Source: Bacteroides sp. CAG:530 (lineage in GTDB: Bacteria; Bacteroidota; Bacteroidia; Bacteroidales; Bacteroidaceae). Taken from it: DNA of 49,667 bases. The translations under genes were made by a program, and so were the position numbers. The notes below the pieces were generated by a model. The model was given only the letters and a program-made list of their open reading frames with translations, had not been told where the DNA came from and searched no databases. Shown here piece after piece: positions 27,118 through 34,282 of this stretch. Within the stretch, counting starts at the first letter, position 1. Each line of letters starts with the position of its first letter. The stretch spans positions 32,824 to 82,490 of the forward strand of contig FR881207.1 of assembly GCA_000434735.1 (NCBI GenBank), read 5' to 3'.

Positions 27118-27153
27118 AAAGGGATAAATACAGATTTTTGTACTTATCCCTTT
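27118..27153 (-). terminator. Rho-independent terminator of rpmE2
   Basis: A perfect 10-bp stem (AAAGGGATAA / TTATCCCTTT) with a 16-nt loop is followed on the minus strand by ATTTTTTA. It lies 22 bp after the rpmE2 stop codon. Confidence 0.85.
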
Positions 27154-27175
27154 AGTGAGGTTAGAAGTATATAAA

Positions 27176-27427
27176 TTACTTCTTGATACGGTTATAGCGG
27201 CTCATGAACTTATCTACGCGTCCGGCTGTATCTACCAATTTAGATTTACCAGTGTAGAACGGGTGAGAGCTTGAAGAGATTTCAAGTTTCACACAAGGAT
27301 ATGTTTCGCCTTCGAATTCTACTGTGTCCTTAGTTGCACAAGTTGAACGAGACAAGAACATGTCGCCGTTTGACATGTCTTTAAATACTACCGGGCGGTA
27401 GTTTTCAGGATGAATACCTTTTTTCAT
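27176..27427 (-). CDS. rpmE2: Ribosomal protein bL31, type B
   Basis: This 83-residue bL31 of the large ribosomal subunit helps bridge the subunits. MKKGIHPENYRPVVF at the start and the SSSSHPFYTGKSKLVDTAGR stretch are typical. It has only two cysteines (30 and 45) and no CxxC pairs, so it is the zinc-free type B form, in most genomes favoured under zinc limitation. No Zur-like site was recognised upstream, and in Bacteroides this form is commonly the only bL31. It is a single-gene unit with its own promoter motif and terminator. Confidence 0.96.
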   Translation of the reverse strand: MKKGIHPENYRPVVFKDMSNGDMFLSRSTCATKDTVEFEGETYPCVKLEISSSSHPFYTGKSKLVDTAGRVDKFMSRYNRIKK

Positions 27428-27510
27428 TTTTAGTATATACTTTATTGTTATTATTAGCTGTTTTGGTTGGTAACACCTATAATAAGCGTGTAATGGTCTG
27501 TTTCGGGTTG

Positions 27511-27518
27511 CAAAGATA
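27511..27518 (-). promoter_or_regulatory. -7 element of rpmE2
   Basis: The minus strand reads TATCTTTG, a full TAnnTTTG match, 84 bp before the rpmE2 start. A TTTC at 27539-27536 stands at a plausible -33 distance. Confidence 0.6.
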
Positions 27519-27585
27519 CTGCATTATTTTTAATTGAAAAAACATTTGGCTAAAATATCTTTGTTTTTTGTTGAATGACAAAAGA

Positions 27586-27635
27586 AACGCCTCTTGAGAA
27601 ATTCCATTTATGGCGGAATCTTCTCAAGAGGCGTT
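27586..27635 (-). terminator. Rho-independent terminator of the DUF3332 gene
   Basis: A perfect 15-bp stem (arms 27586-27600 and 27621-27635) continues into an inner ATTCC / GGAAT pair. On the minus strand it is followed by TCTTTTG. It sits 31 bp after the DUF3332 stop codon. Confidence 0.85.
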
Positions 27636-27665
27636 ATGCTTTTTTCGGATAAGACCGATTTTATA

Positions 27666-28220
27666 TTATCTTGCTACAAAAAGCGGAGACCCTTCGAGCG
27701 CAGCCTTTGCTGTAGACATACCCATCACGTCGGGAGTTACTGTTTTGCTGCTACCGTCTTTCTGCTTGAAAGTGATAGTACCGTCTTCGTTCATAGTGAT
27801 AAGTTCGAATGACTGTCCTTCTGTTTCAGCGTTCCAAGTGCGGTTCTCCTTATTATATACCAAGTTTAGAGGCTTGTCTTCTTCGCCTTGCTTTATGATA
27901 GTATAACCATCTTCATTTGTGCGGAGGGTATAGTCACCGTTTTCTCCGTGGATAATCTTTTCTGTGCCTATCTGAGCTACAGGATTAGAACCCGACCAGA
28001 ATTCGATGCTGTTCAATACTAATATATCGGCAAGGTAAGCTACACCGTATACAGGGATAATATTAAAAGCTAAGAACACAATTTCGTTTACAAACTTAGT
28101 TCCTACACCCTGGTTCCAGTCTTTTAAACCGTTCCACAATCCGAAAGAACCGATGCATGAAGAGAAGAGCAAGCTACCGCTCAAGATGGCACATATTGCC
28201 GTGGTCTTAAATTTTTTCAT
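27666..28220 (-). CDS. DUF3332 family lipoprotein
   Basis: This 184-residue protein has a lipoprotein signal ending at Cys22 (LFSSC), followed by GSFGLWNGLKDWNQGVGTKFVNEIVF and a hydrophobic stretch (about 46-72) that may be a membrane helix. The C-terminal half (about 85-165) is a set of beta hairpins rich in Asp, Gly and Thr (GDYTLRTNEDGYTIIKQG). This matches DUF3332, a family of unknown function that I know from Bacteroidetes and some proteobacteria. It is transcribed alone, divergent from the MFS gene, with its own promoter and terminator. No catalytic motif is visible. Confidence 0.85.
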   Translation of the reverse strand: MKKFKTTAICAILSGSLLFSSCIGSFGLWNGLKDWNQGVGTKFVNEIVFLAFNIIPVYGVAYLADILVLNSIEFWSGSNPVAQIGTEKIIHGENGDYTLRTNEDGYTIIKQGEEDKPLNLVYNKENRTWNAETEGQSFELITMNEDGTITFKQKDGSSKTVTPDVMGMSTAKAALEGSPLFVAR

Positions 28221-28286
28221 GGTGCTAGTTTATTTATTGTTATACATCTTTTTTGCATTATTATTCCATGCCAGAACAATATGTAA

Positions 28287-28294
28287 CAAAGATA
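28287..28294 (-). promoter_or_regulatory. -7 element of the DUF3332 gene
   Basis: The minus strand reads TATCTTTG, a full TAnnTTTG match, 67 bp before the start codon. An ATTG at 28313-28310 may serve as a weak -33 element. Confidence 0.55.
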
Positions 28295-28338
28295 GAACTT
28301 ATTTGCAATCAATGAACTAAAAGGGGCGAAAAAAAACG

Positions 28339-28346
28339 TATATTTG
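28339..28346 (+). promoter_or_regulatory. -7 element of the MFS transporter gene
   Basis: TATATTTG matches TAnnTTTG and lies 43 bp before the ATG at 28389. No well-spaced -33 TTTG is visible. It is 45 bp from the divergent DUF3332 promoter. Confidence 0.55.
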
Positions 28347-28388
28347 TGCGCTTTTGCATGAAAATATATTATAAAACATAAATTTAAG

Positions 28389-29762
28389 ATGAAAGAACAA
28401 AACATTAAAAGGCTGAACGACTCTTTCGCTATGCGTTGGGGGGCGTTAGTCATTGTTGCCTTCACGATGATGGCGTCTTATTACGTTAACGATGTGACCG
28501 CTCCGCTGAAAACTATGCTGCAGACCGATTTGGGTTGGACCAGCAGCGACTTCGGAGTGTTTACCGGAGCGTATAGTTTCCTGAATGTATTTTTATTGAT
28601 GCTGATTTGGGGCGGATTGATTTTGGACCGTTTCGGAATCCGCTTTACCGGAAAGCTGGCAACTATATTGATGGTGGTAGGTACGGGAATTGAATACTAT
28701 GCCATGACCTATATGTCGGGTAGTGCCGACTTGGGTACTATCTTAGGATATCGCTCGGATGTGTTTATCGCTTCGGCAGGTTATTCTATTTTCGGAGTAG
28801 GAGCCGAGGTGGCAGGTATCACAGCCACTAAGATGGTAGCCAAATGGTTTAGAGGTAAGGAACTTGCTACAGCGATGGGTGTTCAGGTAGCTTTGGCGCG
28901 TGTAGGTTCGCAAGGCGCATACGCTTTGTCTATTCCTTTGGCTAAGGCATACGGCATCACATCGCCTGTGTTTGTAGGATTGATTTGTTTGTTTGGCGGA
29001 CTTATCGCTTTCTTCTCGTTCTCTATCCTCGATAAGAAGTTCGACCGTCAGATAGAAGATGAGCTGAAGGCCGAAGGTGCTTCCGATGAAGAGAAGTTCT
29101 CTTTTAAAGACGTTAAGCTCATTCTTTGCAATCCTGGATTCTGGTTGATAGCCTTGTTGTGCGTACTCTTCTATTCGTGCGTGTTCCCATTCCAGAAATA
29201 CGCTTCAGAGTTGATGATAAGTAAATACGGTATCAGTGAAGACTTGGCGGGACTCATTGCCGGTCTGCCTGCTATGGGAGCCTTGTTCTTGACTCCTGTA
29301 TTCGGCGGTTTGATTGACCGCATCGGTAAGTCGGCTTCTATCATGATGTTCGGCTCTGCCATGCTGATTGGCGTTCACGCAATCTATTCACTTCCGTTTA
29401 TTACCAGTGGAGTAGTTGCCATCGCATTGATGATTGTATTGGGTATTGCCTTCTCATTGGTTCCGTCTGCCATGTGGCCGGCTGTGGCAAAGATATTCCC
29501 TGCTAAGCAGCTTGGTACAGCATACGCATTGATTTTCTTCATTCAGAATATCGGTTTGTGGGGAGTTCCTACACTGATAGGTGTAGTTCTCGACAAGTTC
29601 TGTGTTACAGGTGTTGAAAACGGTACCGTGCTTTATGATTACACCTTGCCGATGTGCATCTTCACCGGCTTTGCTATTTTGTCTTTGACAGTGGCGTTTG
29701 CTTTGAAGGTGGCCGACCGCAAATTCGGTTATCATTTGGAAGAAGCTAACATAAAGAAATAA
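28389..29762 (+). CDS. Major facilitator superfamily transporter
   Basis: This 457-residue inner-membrane transporter has about 12 hydrophobic helices. The conserved loop after helix 2 reads GGLILDRFGIRFTGK, and the matching loop in the second half reads GGLIDRIGKSASIM, both typical MFS signatures. A cytoplasmic loop between the halves (about 218-243, FDRQIEDELKAEGASDEEKFSFKDVK) is charged. The layout resembles the MFSD1/oxalate-formate-antiporter-like branch, but the substrate cannot be read from the sequence. It is a single-gene unit with its own promoter motif and terminator; the flanking genes give no substrate hint. Confidence 0.9.
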   Translation: MKEQNIKRLNDSFAMRWGALVIVAFTMMASYYVNDVTAPLKTMLQTDLGWTSSDFGVFTGAYSFLNVFLLMLIWGGLILDRFGIRFTGKLATILMVVGTGIEYYAMTYMSGSADLGTILGYRSDVFIASAGYSIFGVGAEVAGITATKMVAKWFRGKELATAMGVQVALARVGSQGAYALSIPLAKAYGITSPVFVGLICLFGGLIAFFSFSILDKKFDRQIEDELKAEGASDEEKFSFKDVKLILCNPGFWLIALLCVLFYSCVFPFQKYASELMISKYGISEDLAGLIAGLPAMGALFLTPVFGGLIDRIGKSASIMMFGSAMLIGVHAIYSLPFITSGVVAIALMIVLGIAFSLVPSAMWPAVAKIFPAKQLGTAYALIFFIQNIGLWGVPTLIGVVLDKFCVTGVENGTVLYDYTLPMCIFTGFAILSLTVAFALKVADRKFGYHLEEANIKK

Positions 29763-29782
29763 ATAGAAGCCATAAGGTAATT

Positions 29783-29827
29783 AACGCTCCGCATGAAGTC
29801 GACTGATTTTATGCGGAGCGTTTTTTG
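29783..29827 (+). terminator. Rho-independent terminator of the MFS gene
   Basis: A perfect 12-bp GC-rich stem (AACGCTCCGCAT / ATGCGGAGCGTT) is followed by TTTTTGT, 20 bp after the MFS stop codon. Its loop and inner stem almost repeat those of the hairpin at 22376. Confidence 0.9.
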
Positions 29828-29891
29828 TATGTGTTATAGTAAAAACAGCATATATGAAAATTGGCGAAAAAATCCGTTAATCCATAAAAAT

Positions 29892-29970
29892 CCATTCGTA
29901 TATTGCAGACCTGCCATTCGCATATTGCAACCTTACCATTCGCATATTGCAGGTCAACTATTCGCATTCT
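29892..29970. repeat. 22-bp tandem repeat, three full copies plus a partial
   Basis: Units start at 29892, 29914, 29936 and 29958. Each begins C(C/T)ATTCG(C/T)AT, and the first three share the core CATTCGYATATTGCA followed by a more variable seven-base tail; the fourth stops after CTATTCGCATTCT. The repeat lies in a non-coding stretch after the MFS terminator. The function is unknown. Confidence 0.85.
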
Positions 29971-29989
29971 TTTCCATTCTCTTTTCAAA

Positions 29990-30039
29990 CTGGTAAAAAC
30001 GGCCTCAGAAGGTACTCTGAGCGGGGTGTGTTTTACCAG
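29990..30039. other. Nested hairpin in the repeat-rich intergenic region
   Basis: An outer 9-bp stem (CTGGTAAAA, 29990-29998, with TTTTACCAG, 30031-30039) encloses an inner 6-bp stem (CTCAGA, 30004-30009, with TCTGAG, 30016-30021) around the loop AGGTAC. No T-run follows, so it does not look like a terminator. It could be a small structured RNA or DNA element. Confidence 0.5.
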
Positions 30040-30140
30040 ATTTATACCTTAATCTTGCTGATAGGTAATAGCCCATTTATCTCCTATAGTAAAAGTATAC
30101 TACACTGGTAAGTGGTGTACTTTATTTTGCATCTTGAGGG

Positions 30141-30246
30141 ATTATTTTAAGTACGATTAAAATAAAGGCGATTTTCTGTAGAAATTTTAAGTACGATTAT
30201 AATAATGGCAGAAATTATGGATTATTTTAAGTACGATTATAATAAT
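30141..30246. repeat. Three dyad-symmetric repeats at exact 40-bp spacing
   Basis: The 15-bp core TTTTAAGTACGATTA occurs at 30145, 30185 and 30225, always 40 bp apart. Each core lies in an imperfect palindrome; the best is TTATTTTAA, six bases, TTAAAATAA at 30142-30165. The sequence between the cores is only partly conserved. This looks like an array of protein-binding sites or a degenerate tandem repeat. The function is unknown. Confidence 0.85.
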
Positions 30247-30255
30247 ACTCTATAC

Positions 30256-30309
30256 AAAAAACCTCAGTAGCTCGTCAAATTCAAATCTGACGAGCTACTG
30301 AGGTTTTTT
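30256..30309. terminator. Strong bidirectional terminator
   Basis: A perfect 22-bp stem (30256-30277 with 30288-30309) has a 10-nt loop. Runs of A at the left base and T at the right base supply a T-tract for either strand. It lies 15 bp after the stop codon of the DUF4831 gene, the last gene of the minus-strand pair. Confidence 0.93.
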
Positions 30310-30324
30310 TGAGTCCACTAAAGA

Positions 30325-31383
30325 TTAGTCTTTATCTATTTTCACGATACCACCGGTTTCGGGGTTGAATATCACGCGAGTATTCAATTTTTTGTTGAAT
30401 AAGTCGGTAGTCAGCACCTCGGTGCTTCCAAACTGTGTGATAGGCATATCACCGCTGAAATAGTTCTTTCCCTTAAAGCTTGCTGTTACCTTTCCTTTGC
30501 CCGGAATGTTATAGATAGCTCCTTCGGGGCGTTTCTTCTTTTTCGCGTTGTCATCAGCCGGAGCGATGGGAGCCGTACTGTTTACACTTATATATATAGG
30601 CTCGCCCGACAGGTTGTTGGCATCTACTATACCCAGGAGTGACGAGAAACGTAAAACTACAGCGTTCTTAATGTCTTCGGTTGGGGCGATGCGTACGGTG
30701 AACAGCTTATCTTCGGTAATAGTACTTCCCGAGAACATTTCAGTTAAAGCCTTCTCCTGCTTATCAAGGTTGTCGATGATCAGCTTGAGCGAAGCCCCGT
30801 CTTTCGGCATCGTATCAGCCTGACCACGCAAGATGAGGTTTTTGCTGTCGCGTATGTTATATATCTCTTTAGCGGTTAGCTCAGCCATCTTAGCCGTAGA
30901 ACCAGCCATCAGGATATCTTCGGTCATGTATTTACGTGCATTTTCTGCTGGAGCAGATTTCTCTAATTTATAACTATGACGTTCGTTAGAGTTGTCGTTA
31001 TTATCAATGTTTATCGACTTGATTACACCTTCGTCTGTCAGTGTTACATTCGACATCTGACTTTTGTCCTTCAGCTTAACGATATATGCCTTACTCTTGT
31101 CGGGTACACCGATAGAGCGCACGTCTATTTGTTTGATTTTCCAATGCGTTTCCGGCGAAGGGTTAACATTGTTCATCTTCAGATATCGGTTAGCATACTG
31201 GCATAATTCGCCCGGAGTATAAGTAACCTGCGTAGCTATGACATTCACCTCAAGCATTGTTTTAGGCAAGAGGTAAACCACTCCTTCGGTTGTTTCGGGA
31301 GTGTAATAATCGATGTCCTGCGCGGCAGCTTTGAAAGAGAAAGCCGCCAATGCGCCCATTGCGAAAAATAAAGTTCTCTTCAT
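30325..31383 (-). CDS. DUF4831 family secreted protein
   Basis: This 352-residue protein has a clear signal peptide cut near AAA-QD at residue 21, so it is periplasmic or outer-membrane associated. The body, starting with YYTPETTEGVVYLLPKTMLEV and including YTPGELCQYANRYL, matches the Bacteroidetes family DUF4831, whose function is unknown. A lysine-rich patch (DDNAKKKKRPEGAIYNIPG) lies near residue 285. It follows the NAD(P)H-hydrate repair gene after 11 bp, so they form an operon, but the pairing does not suggest a shared task. Confidence 0.85.
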   Translation of the reverse strand: MKRTLFFAMGALAAFSFKAAAQDIDYYTPETTEGVVYLLPKTMLEVNVIATQVTYTPGELCQYANRYLKMNNVNPSPETHWKIKQIDVRSIGVPDKSKAYIVKLKDKSQMSNVTLTDEGVIKSINIDNNDNSNERHSYKLEKSAPAENARKYMTEDILMAGSTAKMAELTAKEIYNIRDSKNLILRGQADTMPKDGASLKLIIDNLDKQEKALTEMFSGSTITEDKLFTVRIAPTEDIKNAVVLRFSSLLGIVDANNLSGEPIYISVNSTAPIAPADDNAKKKKRPEGAIYNIPGKGKVTASFKGKNYFSGDMPITQFGSTEVLTTDLFNKKLNTRVIFNPETGGIVKIDKD

Positions 31384-31394
31384 ATCGAATCAGA

Positions 31395-32915
31395 TTATTT
31401 GATTACGCTTAATGTATTCCATGCTTCAGGCAGTGCGGCTATGATATCAGAAGCCGTCATGCTGATTTCTCCCATTCTGCGGCATGCTATGTCGCCTGCC
31501 AGTCCGTGTACGTATGTTCCTAGTCGGCATGCGCTTTCAGAGTCATATCCTTGTGCCAGCAAAGCCAACAAGATACCCGTAAGTACATCGCCGCTACCTC
31601 CGGTTGCCATGCCAGGATTTCCGGTAGGATTGAAGTAGAAGTTGCCATCGGGAGTAATGACGGCTGTGTGCGCTCCTTTCAGAATGATATAGCTCTTCAG
31701 GTAGCTGGCCAAGTCTTTTGCTCTGCCCAGACGTTCAAAACTATTGTTGCATTTGCCTACTATACGTTCCAGCTCTCCTATATGCGGTGTAAGGATACTG
31801 CCCTTAGGAATGTAATTCAGATAGTTGCGGTGAGTACTGAATATGTTTAGCGCATCGGCATCGAGTACCAACGGAATGAAGCAGTCTTTTATCTGCTCGT
31901 AAGTAGCGAGTGCCGAATCTTCTTCATGTCCCATACCCGGACCTATGGCTACAGCCTGATAATTGTCGAGGTCGGCAGGCGCACCGTAATAATGTTCGCA
32001 CAAGTCATCTTCTACCATTGCTTCCGGAACTGCGGTTTGCAGAATAGCGTGGTTGGCCGATGGCGTATGTACTGTAAGCAGTCCGATACCTGAGCGCAAG
32101 CAAGCCCGTGCCGCCAATACCGCAGCACCCGCCATGCCTTGTGAGCCGGCAATGAGCAGTCCGTGTCCGAACTGGTTCTTATAAGCGAAGCGTTTGCGAG
32201 GCTTGATAAATGCAGCTACGTCTTTAGCTTCTGTAATATAATAAGGAGTTGAAGCATTCTCTATATAAGTCTTGCTAATGCCGATGTCGAGTGTCTTCCA
32301 TTCTCCGGTAAAGTCTTCATTCTCCGGCATCAAGAAAGCCAGTTTAGGCAACTGGATGCTCAGTGTAAGGTCGGCGTGGATGATGTTCTGACGTATGTTG
32401 TTAGAGTTGTCTTCGCCCATCATGCCCGATGGCAAGTCGATAGAAACCACTGTTCCCTGCGAAGCGTTTATGTAATTCACTACGGCTGCGAATCCTCCGC
32501 TGAGAGGCTTGTTAAGTCCGGAGCCGAACAGTCCGTCGATTATAATGTCCGAGCTTTCTAGCTGAGGCGGTTCAAAACTGTCTTTTATTTCATGATAATC
32601 ATCGAATCCGCATTGCTGCAGACGACCGATGTTGGTAACGCATTCTTCAGACGGAGTGCCTTGTATGTTGAAGAAGTAAACCTTCACTTTATACCCTTTC
32701 AGGTAAAGCATTCTTGATACCGCTATGGCATCGCCTCCGTTGTTTCCCGCTCCGGCAAAAGTTACGATGCGGTGAGAGCTGTTCCATCGTTTGCAAATCT
32801 CATCGGTAATAGCCGATGCCGCTTTTTCCATCAAGTTGATGGATAATATGTTTTCGTTGCTAATAGTATAAGCGTCTGCCTCTTTTTGCTGTGCGCAAGA
32901 TAATATTTTCATCAT
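31395..32915 (-). CDS. nnr: Bifunctional NAD(P)H-hydrate epimerase / ADP-dependent dehydratase
   Basis: This 506-residue repair enzyme restores NAD(P)H damaged by hydration. The N-terminal YjeF_N epimerase domain (1 to about 215) has GAGNNGGDAIAVSRML (55-70). The C-terminal ribokinase-like dehydratase domain (about 225-500) has the ADP-binding and catalytic motif TGGSGDVLTG (438-447) with Asp443. The two domains are fused as in E. coli Nnr (YjeF). The start is MMK; the second Met, 3 bp downstream, is equally possible. It is divergent from hpt, with 89 bp between the start codons. Confidence 0.95.
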   Translation of the reverse strand: MMKILSCAQQKEADAYTISNENILSINLMEKAASAITDEICKRWNSSHRIVTFAGAGNNGGDAIAVSRMLYLKGYKVKVYFFNIQGTPSEECVTNIGRLQQCGFDDYHEIKDSFEPPQLESSDIIIDGLFGSGLNKPLSGGFAAVVNYINASQGTVVSIDLPSGMMGEDNSNNIRQNIIHADLTLSIQLPKLAFLMPENEDFTGEWKTLDIGISKTYIENASTPYYITEAKDVAAFIKPRKRFAYKNQFGHGLLIAGSQGMAGAAVLAARACLRSGIGLLTVHTPSANHAILQTAVPEAMVEDDLCEHYYGAPADLDNYQAVAIGPGMGHEEDSALATYEQIKDCFIPLVLDADALNIFSTHRNYLNYIPKGSILTPHIGELERIVGKCNNSFERLGRAKDLASYLKSYIILKGAHTAVITPDGNFYFNPTGNPGMATGGSGDVLTGILLALLAQGYDSESACRLGTYVHGLAGDIACRRMGEISMTASDIIAALPEAWNTLSVIK

Positions 32916-32970
32916 ATTCTTTTTGTAACAAATTTGACCGTAAAAATACTAAAGTTTGGTGGATAATTCG

Positions 32971-32978
32971 TAATTTTG
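32971..32978 (+). promoter_or_regulatory. -7 element of hpt
   Basis: TAATTTTG matches TAnnTTTG and lies 27 bp before the hpt ATG. A TTTG at 32955-32958 is closer than the usual -33 spacing. Confidence 0.45.
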
Positions 32979-33004
32979 CTCCAATTTTATAAAGTTGTAT
33001 CATT

Positions 33005-33541
33005 ATGGAAACTATTCGGATAAAGGATAAGCAATTCAAGACTTTCATTACAGAAGAACAGATTCTGAAAGAAGTGGCCCGTGTGGGTGAGGAGATAAAC
33101 CGTGATTTGGCAGATGCAAACCCTCTTTTTGTCAGCGTGTTGAATGGGTCATTCATGTTTACTGCCGACCTTATGAAGCATGTAAGCGTACCTTGTGAAA
33201 TCTCTTTTGTAAAACTTGCCTCGTATGCAGGAACGTCGTCCACGGGAAAAGTGAAAGAATTGGTTGGTCTCAATGATGATATAACAGGACGTACTATCGT
33301 AATCGTAGAAGATATCATTGATACCGGTCTTACTATGGAACGTCTTATCGAAACGCTGAAAGCCCGCAATCCGAAAGAAATCCGTATAGCTACATTGCTG
33401 GTTAAGCCAGATAAGCTGAAGGTGGACCTCGATATAAACTATATAGCCATGAGCATTCCTAATGACTTTATAGTAGGCTACGGACTCGATTACGACGGAT
33501 TGGGCCGTAACTATCGCGATATCTATACTGTAATAGAATAA
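33005..33541 (+). CDS. hpt: Hypoxanthine phosphoribosyltransferase
   Basis: This 178-residue purine-salvage enzyme transfers phosphoribose from PRPP to hypoxanthine or guanine. The PRPP-binding loop VEDIIDTGLT is at 101-110, with the acidic pair Glu102-Asp103. FVSVLNGSFMF (42-52) is the PPi loop, and SYAGTSSTGKV (73-83) the flexible loop. VDLDINYIAMSIPNDFIVGYGLDYDG is the base-binding end. The length is normal. It starts a plus-strand nucleotide and GTPase gene run, with adk 52 bp downstream. Confidence 0.95.
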   Translation: METIRIKDKQFKTFITEEQILKEVARVGEEINRDLADANPLFVSVLNGSFMFTADLMKHVSVPCEISFVKLASYAGTSSTGKVKELVGLNDDITGRTIVIVEDIIDTGLTMERLIETLKARNPKEIRIATLLVKPDKLKVDLDINYIAMSIPNDFIVGYGLDYDGLGRNYRDIYTVIE

Positions 33542-33593
33542 AACGAAGACTTAACTGTAAAATAATTCATTTAAATTATATTTAGAGAAGACT

Positions 33594-34163
33594 ATGTTGA
33601 ATATTGTAATTTTCGGTGCACCGGGTTCAGGTAAAGGAACTCAGAGTGCTCGTATCGTAGAAAAATATGGCTTGAACCATATCTCAACTGGTGATGTATT
33701 GCGTGCTGAAATCAAGAACGGTACTGAACTTGGTAAGACTGCTAAAGGATACATCGATAACGGTCAGCTTATTCCTGACGCTTTGATGATTGACATCTTG
33801 GCAAGCGTTTTCGATAGCTTCAAAGATAGCAAAGGCGTTATCTTCGACGGTTTCCCACGTACTATCGCTCAGGCTGAGGCTCTGAAGAAGATGTTGCAGG
33901 AACGCGGACAGGAAGTATCTGTAATGCTTGACTTGGAAGTTCCAGAAGATGAACTGATGACTCGCCTTATCAAGCGTGGACAGGAATCGGGTCGTGCTGA
34001 CGATAACGAAGAAACAATCAAGAAACGTTTGGTGGTATATCACTCACAGACTGCTCCATTGATTGACTGGTATAAGAACGATGGTAAGTACAGCCACATC
34101 AATGGCTTGGGTACAATGGACGGCATCTTCGCTGACATCTGTGCTGCTATCGAAAAATTGTAA
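33594..34163 (+). CDS. adk: Adenylate kinase
   Basis: This 189-residue enzyme interconverts ATP plus AMP with two ADP. The P-loop GAPGSGKGT is at 8-16. HISTGDVLRAEI is the AMP-binding part, and GFPRTIAQAEAL follows. The LID segment (RLIKRGQESGRADDNEETIKKRL) is short and has no zinc cysteines, so this is the short-LID form. It is preceded by hpt and followed by a hairpin and obgE. Confidence 0.96.
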   Translation: MLNIVIFGAPGSGKGTQSARIVEKYGLNHISTGDVLRAEIKNGTELGKTAKGYIDNGQLIPDALMIDILASVFDSFKDSKGVIFDGFPRTIAQAEALKKMLQERGQEVSVMLDLEVPEDELMTRLIKRGQESGRADDNEETIKKRLVVYHSQTAPLIDWYKNDGKYSHINGLGTMDGIFADICAAIEKL

Positions 34164-34176
34164 TTTTTGAAATAAT

Positions 34177-34228
34177 AAAGGCAGAGGCGTAAAGGCTGCC
34201 TATGGTGGTCTGGAAGGCTTCTGCCTTT
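34177..34228 (+). terminator. Hairpin between adk and obgE
   Basis: A 9-bp stem (AAAGGCAGA / TCTGCCTTT) has a long 34-nt loop that can fold further. CTTAATGATTTTTTC follows, giving a distant T-run. It may be a weak terminator or attenuator in front of obgE. Confidence 0.5.
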
Positions 34229-34282
34229 CTTAATGATTTTTTCGGGTATTATAATTTAACCCCTTAATACAAAGAATTTAAA

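Noticed and set aside
29892..29970. A CRISPR array
   Set aside because: The 22-bp units are directly adjacent with no unique spacers, and no cas genes are nearby.
30141..30246. A CRISPR-like array with 40-bp period
   Set aside because: There are only three copies, the intervals are short and partly similar, and the repeats are AT-rich palindromes unlike known CRISPR repeats.
33684..34043. A minus-strand open frame of 119 residues inside adk
   Set aside because: It is antisense to adenylate kinase and has antisense-like composition.
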